DNA of 11,709 nucleotides from RGIG4576 sp964536025. Its GTDB lineage: Bacteria; Bacteroidota; Bacteroidia; Bacteroidales; Muribaculaceae. The DNA lies in NCBI GenBank assembly GCA_964536025.1, contig CAZHXA010000043.1:1-11709 (forward strand). Reading direction: 5' to 3'. Numbering within the stretch: position 1 is the stretch's first letter; each line of letters starts with the position of its first letter. This document shows, in pieces, positions 1 to 6,706 of this stretch. The notes beneath the pieces are model-generated. The model did no database searches. It was not told where the DNA came from and worked only from the letters and a program-made list of their open reading frames with translations. Both the position numbers and the translations under genes were made by a program.

Positions 1-126
1 GAACCGGGTAAGGGGGCTATGTCGTTTATTTCGTTTTAAATGAAAGAGCCGTGTATGATAGCCGTTTATATTTGTATTGGCGAATAAAGTTGACTCGTTT
101 TAACAATCATTATAATCACCCCGAAG
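1..126. other. Left-edge non-coding stretch
   Basis: No complete gene is visible here. The first 39 bases can be read in frame 1 as a short tail ending in TAA, and another frame has TAA at 9-11. Either could be the end of a plus-strand gene cut by the window, but neither tail is recognisable. The stretch lies downstream of the minus-strand glycosyltransferase, and I see no strong hairpin with a T-tract to end that gene. A weak pairing of 15-20 with 58-63 (6 bp, 37-nt loop) is unlikely to matter. Confidence 0.4.
9..25 (+). repeat. Edge motif resembling the 3' hairpin arm at 11641
   Basis: These 17 bases match the left arm of the hairpin at the other end of the window (11641-11657) at 15 of 17 positions. 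Both begin with TAA, share GGCT and end in TGTCGT. At 11641 the TAA is a stop codon and the arm has a full partner. Here no matching second arm follows, so this copy may be degraded or coincidental. A dispersed terminator-like repeat is an inference from only two examples. Confidence 0.35.
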
Positions 127-1359
127 TCAAAAACTTTTTATCAAAGTAAGATATTTATTGACTATAGCTCGTGGAGAAAATCTTTTTTCCATTTCATTAT
201 GAAGAAATTCTCTACTTATTTCGGCATTTACAGCCCATTCAATACCACAAGCAAAATCTTGATATGATTTATACTCTGCAATATACCCGGTTTTTAAATG
301 CTCTACAATGTCACGTTGTCCACCGTTACCGAAAGTAACAGGCAAACAACCCGCCGCAAGTCCTTCTATCAACGTTCCCGGTAGTGTTTCATAAAGCGAT
401 GAAGATAACACAACGTCGGCATGAGCAAAAATATTTTTTACTTTATCGGTAGGAATACGCCCTAAATAAGTATAAGGAATATCGATTTCCTGTAACAATG
501 AGGCATCTCTTATATCTCCAAACAAAACAAGATGTATTTTATCGGCAACATCAGGCTTGTGAAGTTTAATCCATTTTAAAGAACTTAGAAGTATAGGAAA
601 GCCTTTTACCGGGTCATCAAGCCTTGCTGCACCCATGACAAGGATTTTAACGTCATCAGAGATATTATAATTTATATTAGACAACCTTTTAAACGAAAAT
701 TCATCTATTTCATTGGTATTAGGAATGACTGTTACGTTTTTCGTTTTAAGCAAAGAACTTTCCTTACATTTTTCAGCAAGCCAATTACTTACCGACACAA
801 AATGCAAATTTGGAGCTGAATAAACATTTTTTTTTCGCTTCCATGTGCGATGTGATATATCATCTTTATTATTAGAACCCAAATATATACATTTTCCACA
901 ATAAGCCTTATATCTCTTACAATCATAAGCATGATGACATATTCCTGTACATTCCCACATGTCATGCATAGTCCAGATTATCGGTTTACCGGTTGCACAC
1001 AATTTTTCTACACAATCAAGCGACAAAGCCCCTTGATTTATCCAATTTAGCATAATCACATCGGCTTCTTGAACTATGGGATGCGACGAAATATCACGTC
1101 CCCAACGAGCAGTATCTACTTTAAACAGATTTTCTCTTGAAAAACCATTTTTCAAGAAAATTTGCAATCGTTCTGCAAGAAATACCGATTTATCTTTCAC
1201 TCGGTTAGCATAACTTATCACGTTATTGTCGTTACCTGTTTTATCAACGACAAGCATTCTTGCTTCAACACCTTCTTTTCGCAAAGCATTCATAAGTCGG
1301 TAAGAAACTACAGCTGCACCACCGTTTAAGTCACTCTTATTGATTATAGCTATTTTCAT
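127..1359 (-). CDS. Family 4 glycosyltransferase (GT-B fold)
   Basis: This is a cytoplasmic or membrane-associated retaining glycosyltransferase that would transfer a sugar from a nucleotide donor during surface polysaccharide synthesis. The protein is 410 residues. The start at 1359 gives MKIAIINKSDLNGGA, whose Gly-Gly loop is typical of GT4 N-termini; a start seven codons upstream adds only an unlikely MFLLRRD. The C-terminal donor domain begins near residue 237 (ILVMGAARLDDPVKGF). It carries the E-x7-E motif at E324 and E332 within ETLPGTLIE, followed by FGNGG. Between residues 131 and 157, after the HDMW motif, five cysteines (137, 141, 147, 154, 157) form a cluster; I recall this from capsule-type GT4 enzymes of Bacteroidetes. 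Donor and acceptor cannot be read. It diverges from the SGNH-MBOAT genes, which suggests a shared glycan theme, but no wider polysaccharide locus is visible. Confidence 0.9.
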   Translation of the reverse strand: MKIAIINKSDLNGGAAVVSYRLMNALRKEGVEARMLVVDKTGNDNNVISYANRVKDKSVFLAERLQIFLKNGFSRENLFKVDTARWGRDISSHPIVQEADVIMLNWINQGALSLDCVEKLCATGKPIIWTMHDMWECTGICHHAYDCKRYKAYCGKCIYLGSNNKDDISHRTWKRKKNVYSAPNLHFVSVSNWLAEKCKESSLLKTKNVTVIPNTNEIDEFSFKRLSNINYNISDDVKILVMGAARLDDPVKGFPILLSSLKWIKLHKPDVADKIHLVLFGDIRDASLLQEIDIPYTYLGRIPTDKVKNIFAHADVVLSSSLYETLPGTLIEGLAAGCLPVTFGNGGQRDIVEHLKTGYIAEYKSYQDFACGIEWAVNAEISREFLHNEMEKRFSPRAIVNKYLTLIKSF

Positions 1360-1377
1360 ATCTCGTCGTAATAAAAA

Positions 1378-1385
1378 CAAAAATA
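1378..1385 (-). promoter_or_regulatory. -7 box for the glycosyltransferase
   Basis: On the minus strand this reads TATTTTTG, an exact match to the Bacteroidetes -7 consensus TAnnTTTG. It lies 18 nt upstream of the ATG at 1359, which would leave a leader of roughly 12 nt and supports that start. No good TTTG -33 element stands at the expected 19-21 nt spacing. An AT-only 8-bp inverted repeat (1370-1377 with 1390-1397) brackets the box. Confidence 0.45.
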
Positions 1386-1529
1386 CTCATTTTTATTGAC
1401 TTTTCACATCAAATCTTATATTCTTGCATATATTTCACTTATCAAGACTAACAAATATCAATCTTATTAAGTTTAAACACTCTGAAAATAACTTAAAAAC
1501 ATAAACCAACTTTCTTTTTTTTCGGATTG

Positions 1530-1561
1530 TTTGCGTATTTGGGAAAGTCTTACGATTTTTG
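1530..1561 (+). promoter_or_regulatory. Possible promoter for the SGNH-MBOAT genes
   Basis: TTTG at 1530-1533 is followed after 20 nt by GATTTTTG at 1554-1561, one base from TAnnTTTG. Transcription would begin close to the ATG at 1570, giving an almost leaderless message. That is odd enough to keep confidence low. Confidence 0.3.
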
Positions 1562-1569
1562 CACCGATT

Positions 1570-2352
1570 ATGAAAAAAGAATATTTTGGATTATGGACGA
1601 TATTATTTATATCGTTGATGATATTTTTGATTTTATCGGCATTTGACACAGTAAAAATATGCCAACTTGAATTGAAGTCGTCGGGAATGATTGAGCGATT
1701 GACAAAATCGCCCGATACCGTCATCAATGAACAAAATACAATAATCGAAGAAGTTGACACCATTACTGAAAGCCCTCGCATCGTAGATGAAACGCCACAA
1801 ACAATTTTATTTATAGGAGATTCCATGCTTGAAGGATTATCTCCTCGCATGGCTGCCTACGCCGACGCCAATGGTCACACTCTTTATTCGGTAATATGGT
1901 ATAGCTCAACCTCAGAAGTGTGGGGTGAAACCACCAAATTAAAAGAATATATCAACCAATTCAAGCCTACATATGTGTTTATTTCACTTGGAGCAAACGA
2001 ACTATTTGTGCGTAATATAGCTGAAAAACGTGACAAATATGTAAAAAACATATTGTCTCAAGTGGGCGATTTACCTTATGTATGGATAGGACCTCCTAAT
2101 TGGAAACCCGACACCGGAATAAACGATTTGATTACAAAAAATGCTCGAAAAGGTTCATTCTTTTTATCCAATGGAATGCACTTCGACCGTGCTAAAGATG
2201 GTGCTCATCCTACTCGCAAATCGGCTGGTTTATGGCTCGACAGCGTTGCAAGATGGATGCCAGAACATGCAACTCATCCCATAAAAATGAACAAACCGGA
2301 AGTTGATAAATCACGTCCCAAACGTGTAATAATACTCCAACCAAAGAAATAA
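1570..2352 (+). CDS. Membrane-anchored SGNH/GDSL-type hydrolase or acyltransferase
   Basis: This is a serine esterase-fold protein of 260 residues. It probably acts outside the inner membrane together with the MBOAT protein encoded next, moving or removing acyl (likely acetyl) groups on a glycan. A single N-terminal membrane segment spans about residues 7-26 after MKKEY. A 50-residue linker rich in Thr, Ile and Glu follows, then the SGNH domain. Block I is FIGDSMLEG with nucleophile S85. Block III is GANE with N143. Block V is DGAHPT with D210 and H213. The Gly block II is less clear. The tail after about residue 232 is Lys/Pro-rich. The start at 1570 places a Lys-Lys n-region directly before the membrane segment; a TTG at 1531 would add 13 residues without benefit. 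The pairing resembles AlgI/AlgJ- or PatA/PatB-type systems by family analogy. The substrate is unknown. Confidence 0.85.
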   Translation: MKKEYFGLWTILFISLMIFLILSAFDTVKICQLELKSSGMIERLTKSPDTVINEQNTIIEEVDTITESPRIVDETPQTILFIGDSMLEGLSPRMAAYADANGHTLYSVIWYSSTSEVWGETTKLKEYINQFKPTYVFISLGANELFVRNIAEKRDKYVKNILSQVGDLPYVWIGPPNWKPDTGINDLITKNARKGSFFLSNGMHFDRAKDGAHPTRKSAGLWLDSVARWMPEHATHPIKMNKPEVDKSRPKRVIILQPKK

Positions 2353-2356
2353 AGAC

Positions 2357-3829
2357 ATGGATTTCACATATTTATGGCATAATATAGTAGAATTACTCTC
2401 TTACCAACAAGACTCTCCCATGATTTTTTCTTCAGGAGTATTTTGGGCGATTTTTCTTGTGTTTCTTCCCATTTATTCAATGCTGAAGAATCGTCGTTGG
2501 CAAATGTTGACTTTTGTTGTTACTTTCAGCCTATATTTCTATTATAAGTCAAGCGGTTTATTTTTCTTACTTTTGGTAGCTACATCGTTGCTTGATTGGA
2601 CTTTATCGCATATTTTGGTTAAACAAAAGACCGATTTACGACAAAAATTGTGCGTAGTTGTTTCAATTGTAGCGTCATTGAGCGTACTTTGTTACTTTAA
2701 ATATGCCAACTTTTTCTTATGGAATTGGAATGAGATGGTTGGAGGCAATTTTCAACCACTTGACATAATTTTGCCGGTAGGAATATCTTTCTATACGTTC
2801 CAATCAATAAGTTATATCGTGGATGTTTACAAAAAAAGAGTTGAACCTACCGAAACATGGCTTGAATATGCATTCTTTTTATCTTTTTTTCCGGCTCTTG
2901 TTGCCGGTCCCATTGTTCGTGCCGACTATTTTCTTCCGCAAATAAAAGAAAATCACAGAGCAACACAAAACGAAGTGTATTTCGGCTTTTGGCTCATTAT
3001 TTTAGGTATTATCAAGAAATCATTAATAGCCGATTATATTTCACAATACAACGACCTCATTTTTGCATCACCAACCGGATATACCGGTTTTGAAAGCCTT
3101 ATGGGCGTCATTGGTTACACAATGCAAATCTATTGCGATTTTTCAGGATATTCCGATATGGCAATAGGTATAGCTTTAATAATGGGCTTTAAACTAAGTG
3201 CCAATTTCGATTTTCCTTATAAATCAACAAGCCTTACAGAATTTTGGCGTAGATGGCACATATCTCTGTCATCATGGTTGCGTGACTATGTATATATTCC
3301 ATTAGGTGGAAATCGTAAAGGAACCATACGAACTTATGTAAACAATTTTCTCACCATGCTCATAGGTGGATTGTGGCATGGGGCTGCATGGAAATTTGTG
3401 TTTTGGGGAGCAATGCACGGAGCAGGTCTTGCAGTACATAAAGCATCTCGTTCATGGCTTGCACGCATTCCCGACACTTGGTGGATAAAAGCTATCTCAT
3501 GGACTATTACTATTGTATATGTTTCACTTTTGTGGGTATTTTTCAGAGCCGATTCTTGGACCGATTCTTGGCTTATAATAAAAAACATAATTACCGACTT
3601 TCACATCGACTATCTACCTGTTTTTGTTGAAGTTCGTTATGTGTGGTGCATCTTAATGATAATAATTATTGCCGCACACTCCGTTCCAAGCCGATGGTGG
3701 AACAAAGCCGGAGAATGGTTTGTGAACTCTTGTTGGATTCTAAAACTGGCAATATTTATTGTTGTGGTTCAACTTGTTATACAATTTATGAGCGAAGAAG
3801 TTTCACCCTTCATATATTTTCAATTTTAA
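2357..3829 (+). CDS. MBOAT family O-acyltransferase (AlgI/DltB-like)
   Basis: This is a polytopic inner-membrane protein of 490 residues, a normal length for AlgI-type MBOAT proteins. These pass an acyl group, usually acetyl, across the membrane for attachment to an extracytoplasmic polymer. About ten hydrophobic segments are visible. The diagnostic region runs FWRRWHISLSSWLRDYVYIPLGGNRKG from about residue 296, with H301, then GGLWHGAAW with the family's invariant H341. The loop PVGISFYTFQS (140-150) is also characteristic. The ATG lies 4 nt after the SGNH stop, so the two are almost certainly co-transcribed. Met22 is a possible later start, but the 21 preceding residues resemble the usual Bacteroidetes N-terminal amphipathic stretch, so I keep Met1. 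The acceptor could be capsule, O-antigen, exopolysaccharide or peptidoglycan; the sequence does not decide. A 12-nt near-perfect tandem duplication at 3549-3572 encodes the repeat D-S-W-T-D-S-W. Confidence 0.93.
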   Translation: MDFTYLWHNIVELLSYQQDSPMIFSSGVFWAIFLVFLPIYSMLKNRRWQMLTFVVTFSLYFYYKSSGLFFLLLVATSLLDWTLSHILVKQKTDLRQKLCVVVSIVASLSVLCYFKYANFFLWNWNEMVGGNFQPLDIILPVGISFYTFQSISYIVDVYKKRVEPTETWLEYAFFLSFFPALVAGPIVRADYFLPQIKENHRATQNEVYFGFWLIILGIIKKSLIADYISQYNDLIFASPTGYTGFESLMGVIGYTMQIYCDFSGYSDMAIGIALIMGFKLSANFDFPYKSTSLTEFWRRWHISLSSWLRDYVYIPLGGNRKGTIRTYVNNFLTMLIGGLWHGAAWKFVFWGAMHGAGLAVHKASRSWLARIPDTWWIKAISWTITIVYVSLLWVFFRADSWTDSWLIIKNIITDFHIDYLPVFVEVRYVWCILMIIIIAAHSVPSRWWNKAGEWFVNSCWILKLAIFIVVVQLVIQFMSEEVSPFIYFQF

Positions 3830-3855
3830 AATAACATCTTATTTTTCCTCATCAC

Positions 3856-3945
3856 ATGAACAAACATAGATATGATAAATATTATATGCTCTTCACTATA
3901 ATAATTATAGTGTCCGTAGCAGTGCTTATTTGGTATAATAACTAA
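3856..3945 (+). CDS. Possible 29-residue single-pass membrane peptide
   Basis: An ATG opens 26 nt after the MBOAT stop and encodes 29 residues. MNKHRYDKYYM is a basic, aromatic head. About 16 hydrophobic residues follow (LFTIIIIVSVAVLIW), then YNN and TAA. This is the shape of a small inner-membrane protein with the N-terminus inside. It resembles no family I recognise. Position suggests it belongs to the acetylation cassette, perhaps as an MBOAT-associated peptide, but that is inference. Against it, a perfect 8-bp inverted repeat lies in the middle of the frame, the -33 element of the next promoter overlaps its end, and AT-rich spacers can yield such frames by chance. Confidence 0.45.
   Translation: MNKHRYDKYYMLFTIIIIVSVAVLIWYNN
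3894..3912. repeat. Perfect 8-bp inverted repeat, 3-nt centre
   Basis: CACTATAA and TTATAGTG flank a TAA centre. It sits inside the small membrane ORF and 17 nt upstream of the -33 element of the next promoter. With no T-tract it is not a clear terminator. Its symmetry and position could suit an operator, or it may be chance in AT-rich DNA. Confidence 0.4.
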
Positions 3946-3960
3946 ATTTAAGTAATTTTG
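3929..3960 (+). promoter_or_regulatory. Promoter of the GNAT-like gene
   Basis: TTTG at 3929-3932 and TAATTTTG at 3953-3960, 20 nt apart, both match the Bacteroidetes sigma consensus (TTTG, about 19 nt, TAnnTTTG). Transcription should start near 3967, leaving a leader of about 80 nt before the ATG at 4046. The leader holds only a small hairpin (GTCT-TAAC-AGAC) and no riboswitch that I recognise. Confidence 0.65.
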
Positions 3961-4045
3961 CGACACAGAAATGCAAAAATAATATCCGATAAAGACAACA
4001 ATAACATCAGGTCTTAACAGACTTCACCTCAAAGAATAAAACAAA

Positions 4046-5179
4046 ATGTCAATAATTATAAAAGAAATTCCGGCTCAAAAAAAGCAATTACAGAAGTTTG
4101 TCGATTTTGGTATATCACTATATAAAGATAATAATTGCTTTGTTCCACCACTTGTGATGGACGAACTAAACACTCTCACTTCGAGTAATCCGGCTTTTGA
4201 TTTCTGCGAATCGGTCTATTTTATGGCTTTTGATGAAGCCACAGGCAAGCCTGTGGGTCGCATTGCCGGTATCATCAACAAAGTAACCAATGAGAAATAT
4301 AACGAGCGACACGTGCGATTTGGTTTTATTGATTTCATTGATGATAAAGCCGTGAGCAAAGCTCTTATTGAAGCCGTAGAAAATTGGGGACGCAAAAAGG
4401 ACATGAATGCTATTGTGGGACCATTAGGTTTTACCGACATGGATCCTGAAGGTATGTTGATAGAAGGTTTTGAGCAAATAGGAACAATGGCTACCATTTA
4501 TAATTATCCTTACTATCAATCACATATCGAATCACTTGGATTTGAAAAAGAAATCGATTGGGTGGAATTTAAAATAAACGTTCCCGATTCAATACCGGAA
4601 AAAATGTCGCGTATTGCCGATATTATTCGCAAAAAATACAATCTCTCCACACCTAAATATACCAACGCAAAAAAATTGGTTGCCGATTATGGAGAAGCTA
4701 TTTTCAAACTCATCAATGAGGCTTATGACCCTCTTTACGGATATTCTCCTCTCACTCAAAAGCAAATAAAACATTACATCAATATGTATTTGCCTATTCT
4801 TCGACTTGAAAACGTGTGTCTTATCACTGAAGAAAGTGGAGAATTGGTTGGTGTAGGCATAACACTCCCTTCTATGTCGCGTGCATTACAAAAATCTCGC
4901 GGAAAATTGTTTCCATTCGGATGGTGGCACTTATTAAAAGCTTTAAGAGGTAAAAACAACGTAATAGACCTTATGCTTGTAGCTATAAAGCCGGAATATC
5001 AAAGTAAAGGCGTAAATGCTTTACTTTTTGCCGATTTGATACCGGCGTTTATCAAAAACGGTTACGATTATGCCGAAAGTAATCCCGAGCTTGAAGTAAA
5101 TCAAAAAGTTCAATCTCAATGGCAATACTTCGACACAACACAACACAAACGCCGAAGAGCTTACAAAAAATCATTATAA
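4046..5179 (+). CDS. GNAT-like acyl-CoA N-acyltransferase family protein
   Basis: This is a cytoplasmic protein of 377 residues, about twice the size of a single GNAT domain, consistent with a two-lobed acyl-CoA acyltransferase. In the N-terminal half, VGRIAGIINK (70-79) and GPLGFTDMDPEG (125-136) look like core strands, followed by YNYPYYQSHIESLGFEKEIDW (152-172). In the C-terminal half, VAIKPEYQSKGVNALLF (312-328) supplies the Q-x-x-G acyl-CoA pyrophosphate loop (Q319 to G322), then YAESNPELEVNQKVQSQW. I recall this family as widespread in Bacteroidetes, usually annotated only as an N-acetyltransferase. The substrate is not known from the sequence. A long-chain acyl acceptor, such as the sphingoid base used by GNAT-like bacterial ceramide synthases, is a hypothesis only, and no sphingolipid gene is nearby. 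It has its own promoter and ends in the hairpin shared with cytidine deaminase. Confidence 0.8.
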   Translation: MSIIIKEIPAQKKQLQKFVDFGISLYKDNNCFVPPLVMDELNTLTSSNPAFDFCESVYFMAFDEATGKPVGRIAGIINKVTNEKYNERHVRFGFIDFIDDKAVSKALIEAVENWGRKKDMNAIVGPLGFTDMDPEGMLIEGFEQIGTMATIYNYPYYQSHIESLGFEKEIDWVEFKINVPDSIPEKMSRIADIIRKKYNLSTPKYTNAKKLVADYGEAIFKLINEAYDPLYGYSPLTQKQIKHYINMYLPILRLENVCLITEESGELVGVGITLPSMSRALQKSRGKLFPFGWWHLLKALRGKNNVIDLMLVAIKPEYQSKGVNALLFADLIPAFIKNGYDYAESNPELEVNQKVQSQWQYFDTTQHKRRRAYKKSL

Positions 5180-5208
5180 GCAAAAAAAACAACTTGACAA
5201 GGTTAAAC

Positions 5209-5251
5209 AAAGAATCCCAAATGACTCATTTATTGAGATTTGGGATTCTTT
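5209..5251. terminator. Bidirectional terminator between convergent genes
   Basis: A perfect 14-bp stem (5209-5222 with 5238-5251) encloses a smaller CTCA/TGAG stem with a TTTAT loop. Stem ends are A-rich on the left and T-rich on the right, so transcripts from either side end in U-rich sequence. It sits between the stops of the GNAT-like gene (5179) and cytidine deaminase (5266). Confidence 0.88.
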
Positions 5252-5265
5252 ATTCTAAATAAGCA

Positions 5266-5736
5266 TCAAAATTCTTCAAAGGATAAAGGCAACAATGCTC
5301 TTATACCATTTAACTTATACACCTTATCTCTGCCAGCAAGTATTATTTCTATAGGTTTTTTACCTAATTTTTCATATTCCATTATGGCTTGCCTGCAAGC
5401 ACCGCATGGAGAGATAGGTTCTTCCACAAATTCACCATTGGTAAACGCAGCGATTGCCAATTTTTCAAACCTTACACCGGGATAGTGTGCTCCTGCATAA
5501 AAAATTGTTGTACGCTCGGCACATGTACCGCTTGGGAATGCTGCGTTTTCTTGATTTGAACCAGTCACTATTTCACCGTTTTCAAGTAACAAAGCAGCAC
5601 CCACATTGAATTTACTATAAGGTGCATAAGACGTTTTTGTTGCATTTTTTGCACTTTCCACGAGTTTTTTATCTATATCTGTTAGCTCGTTATAGGAATA
5701 AACCTCTATCTTTGTCGAAATTATTTTATTTTCCAT
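5266..5736 (-). CDS. cdd: Cytidine deaminase
   Basis: This enzyme hydrolyses cytidine and deoxycytidine to uridine and deoxyuridine in cytoplasmic pyrimidine salvage. The protein is 156 residues, the size of the small homotetrameric class once a short N-terminal lead is counted. The zinc site is complete: TCAERTT supplies C72 and the proton-shuttling E74, and SPCGACRQ supplies C111 and C114. NQENAAFPSG (61-70) corresponds to the ribose-binding N-x-E motif. APYSKFNVGAALL (38-50) is the usual N-terminal signature. I place the start at 5736 (MENKIIST); a frame extension to 5784 would run through the promoter and adds no conserved residues. The start codon overlaps that of the divergent glucosaminidase gene by two bases. 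It converges on the GNAT-like gene. Confidence 0.96.
   Translation of the reverse strand: MENKIISTKIEVYSYNELTDIDKKLVESAKNATKTSYAPYSKFNVGAALLLENGEIVTGSNQENAAFPSGTCAERTTIFYAGAHYPGVRFEKLAIAAFTNGEFVEEPISPCGACRQAIMEYEKLGKKPIEIILAGRDKVYKLNGIRALLPLSFEEF
5707..5714 (+). promoter_or_regulatory. -7 box for the glucosaminidase gene
   Basis: TATCTTTG matches TAnnTTTG exactly and lies 20 nt before the ATG at 5735, predicting a leader of about 14 nt. It is located within codons 8-10 of cytidine deaminase on the opposite strand. The -33 position is weak (TTAG near 5682-5685). Confidence 0.55.
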
Positions 5737-6706
5737 GATGATTGAGTATTTACGCAAATATATTGATATTTTCTCAAAAAACAATCGAGATTGTACTTTT
5801 TCTACCGTTTTAACGGCTTTGTTGATTCTTGTAGGGAATTACTCCGTTTTTGCTCAAAAACGCTCCCAAAACTACGATAATTACATTCAACGTTATAAAG
5901 ATATCGCCATCGAGCAACAAAAAAAGTATGGTATTCCGGCAAGCATTACTTTGGCTCAAGGACTGCTTGAAAGTTCAGCGGGACAAAGTCGTCTTGCATG
6001 TGAAGCCAACAATCACTTCGGCATAAAGTGTGGAGGCAATTGGAACGGAAAAACCATCAAGCACAAAGCCGAAAAAGGAAACGAGTGTTTTCGCAAATAC
6101 AAAAATGTGGAAGATTCTTACGAAGACCATTCCAAGTTTTTAAAACGCAAACGCTACGAATCTTTATTCAAGCTGAAAATCGACGATTATAAAAATTGGG
6201 CTGTAGGACTAAGAAAATGCGGATACGCAACCGACCCCAAATATCCCGATAAACTTATAAACATAATCGAACGATATGAATTATATCGTTTCAATTCCAA
6301 GAAAAGCAAAAAACACGACAAAAACAATAGCGATAAGCGGCTTATCTTTTCTGCAGGAAGTGCTGTAGGACATGAAATCAGCAAAATAGGCAAACTGCAA
6401 TTCATCACAACCAAAGACGGAGACACCTACGAATCGATTGCACATGAATTTAACATCAAAAAGAAGGATTTGCTTTCTTACAACGATGTTAAAAACGAGC
6501 AACTATTGGAACCGGGTTCAATCGTTTACTTAAAGGAAAAAAGCAAAAAATATCATGGTAAAAACAAAACTTACGTCGTCAAATACGGCGAAACCATGTA
6601 TTCAATATCTCAAAAACTCGGCATACAATTAAAGCAGTTACAAAAGATGAACAAGAAAAAAAATCACGACATAATAAAACCCGGTGAAACTTTAAAAATA
6701 AAGTAA
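5735..6706 (+). CDS. Secreted glucosaminidase-domain hydrolase with two LysM repeats
   Basis: This is a peptidoglycan hydrolase of 323 residues, expected to cleave glycan strands in the periplasm or at the surface during wall remodelling. The N-terminus has a long charged n-region (residues 1-19), a hydrophobic core (about 22-35) and an Ala-rich end (VFA-Q near 40) compatible with signal peptidase I cleavage. The glucosaminidase (FlgJ-type) domain spans about 48-187. ITLAQGLLESSAG gives the expected catalytic Glu, E79, then NNHFGIKCGGNW and GYATDPKYPDKL. A basic linker (187-220) follows, then LysM1 (about 222-267) and LysM2 (about 279-323, VKYGETMYSISQKLG). ATG at 5735 and ATG at 5738 are both possible; only the first overlaps the cytidine deaminase start. 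The gene ends inside a hairpin serving the convergent barrel gene. Confidence 0.92.
   Translation: MMIEYLRKYIDIFSKNNRDCTFSTVLTALLILVGNYSVFAQKRSQNYDNYIQRYKDIAIEQQKKYGIPASITLAQGLLESSAGQSRLACEANNHFGIKCGGNWNGKTIKHKAEKGNECFRKYKNVEDSYEDHSKFLKRKRYESLFKLKIDDYKNWAVGLRKCGYATDPKYPDKLINIIERYELYRFNSKKSKKHDKNNSDKRLIFSAGSAVGHEISKIGKLQFITTKDGDTYESIAHEFNIKKKDLLSYNDVKNEQLLEPGSIVYLKEKSKKYHGKNKTYVVKYGETMYSISQKLGIQLKQLQKMNKKKNHDIIKPGETLKIK
5755..5785 (-). promoter_or_regulatory. Promoter of cytidine deaminase
   Basis: On the minus strand ATTG (5785-5782) and TATATTTG (5762-5755) are separated by exactly 19 nt, matching the Bacteroidetes consensus. The leader to the ATG at 5736 would be about 12 nt. The whole element lies within the first 17 codons of the glucosaminidase gene on the other strand. 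Confidence 0.6.

Noticed and set aside
1..39. Short frame ending AMSFISF as the C-terminus of a cut gene
   Set aside because: There are too few residues to identify, and a second frame with an early stop is equally possible.
1531..1569. TTG start extending the SGNH protein by 13 residues
   Set aside because: The extension is not signal-like, overlaps the candidate promoter, and the ATG at 1570 gives a proper Lys-Lys membrane anchor.
1473..1850. Open frame on the minus strand opposite the SGNH gene
   Set aside because: It is antisense to a protein with clear SGNH motifs, and its translation shows no family features.
5240..5485. Plus-strand frame opposite cytidine deaminase
   Set aside because: It starts inside the terminator hairpin and is antisense to a well-conserved enzyme.
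5737..5784. N-terminal extension of cytidine deaminase to 5784
   Set aside because: The added residues are encoded by the promoter region and do not resemble the family's N-terminus.
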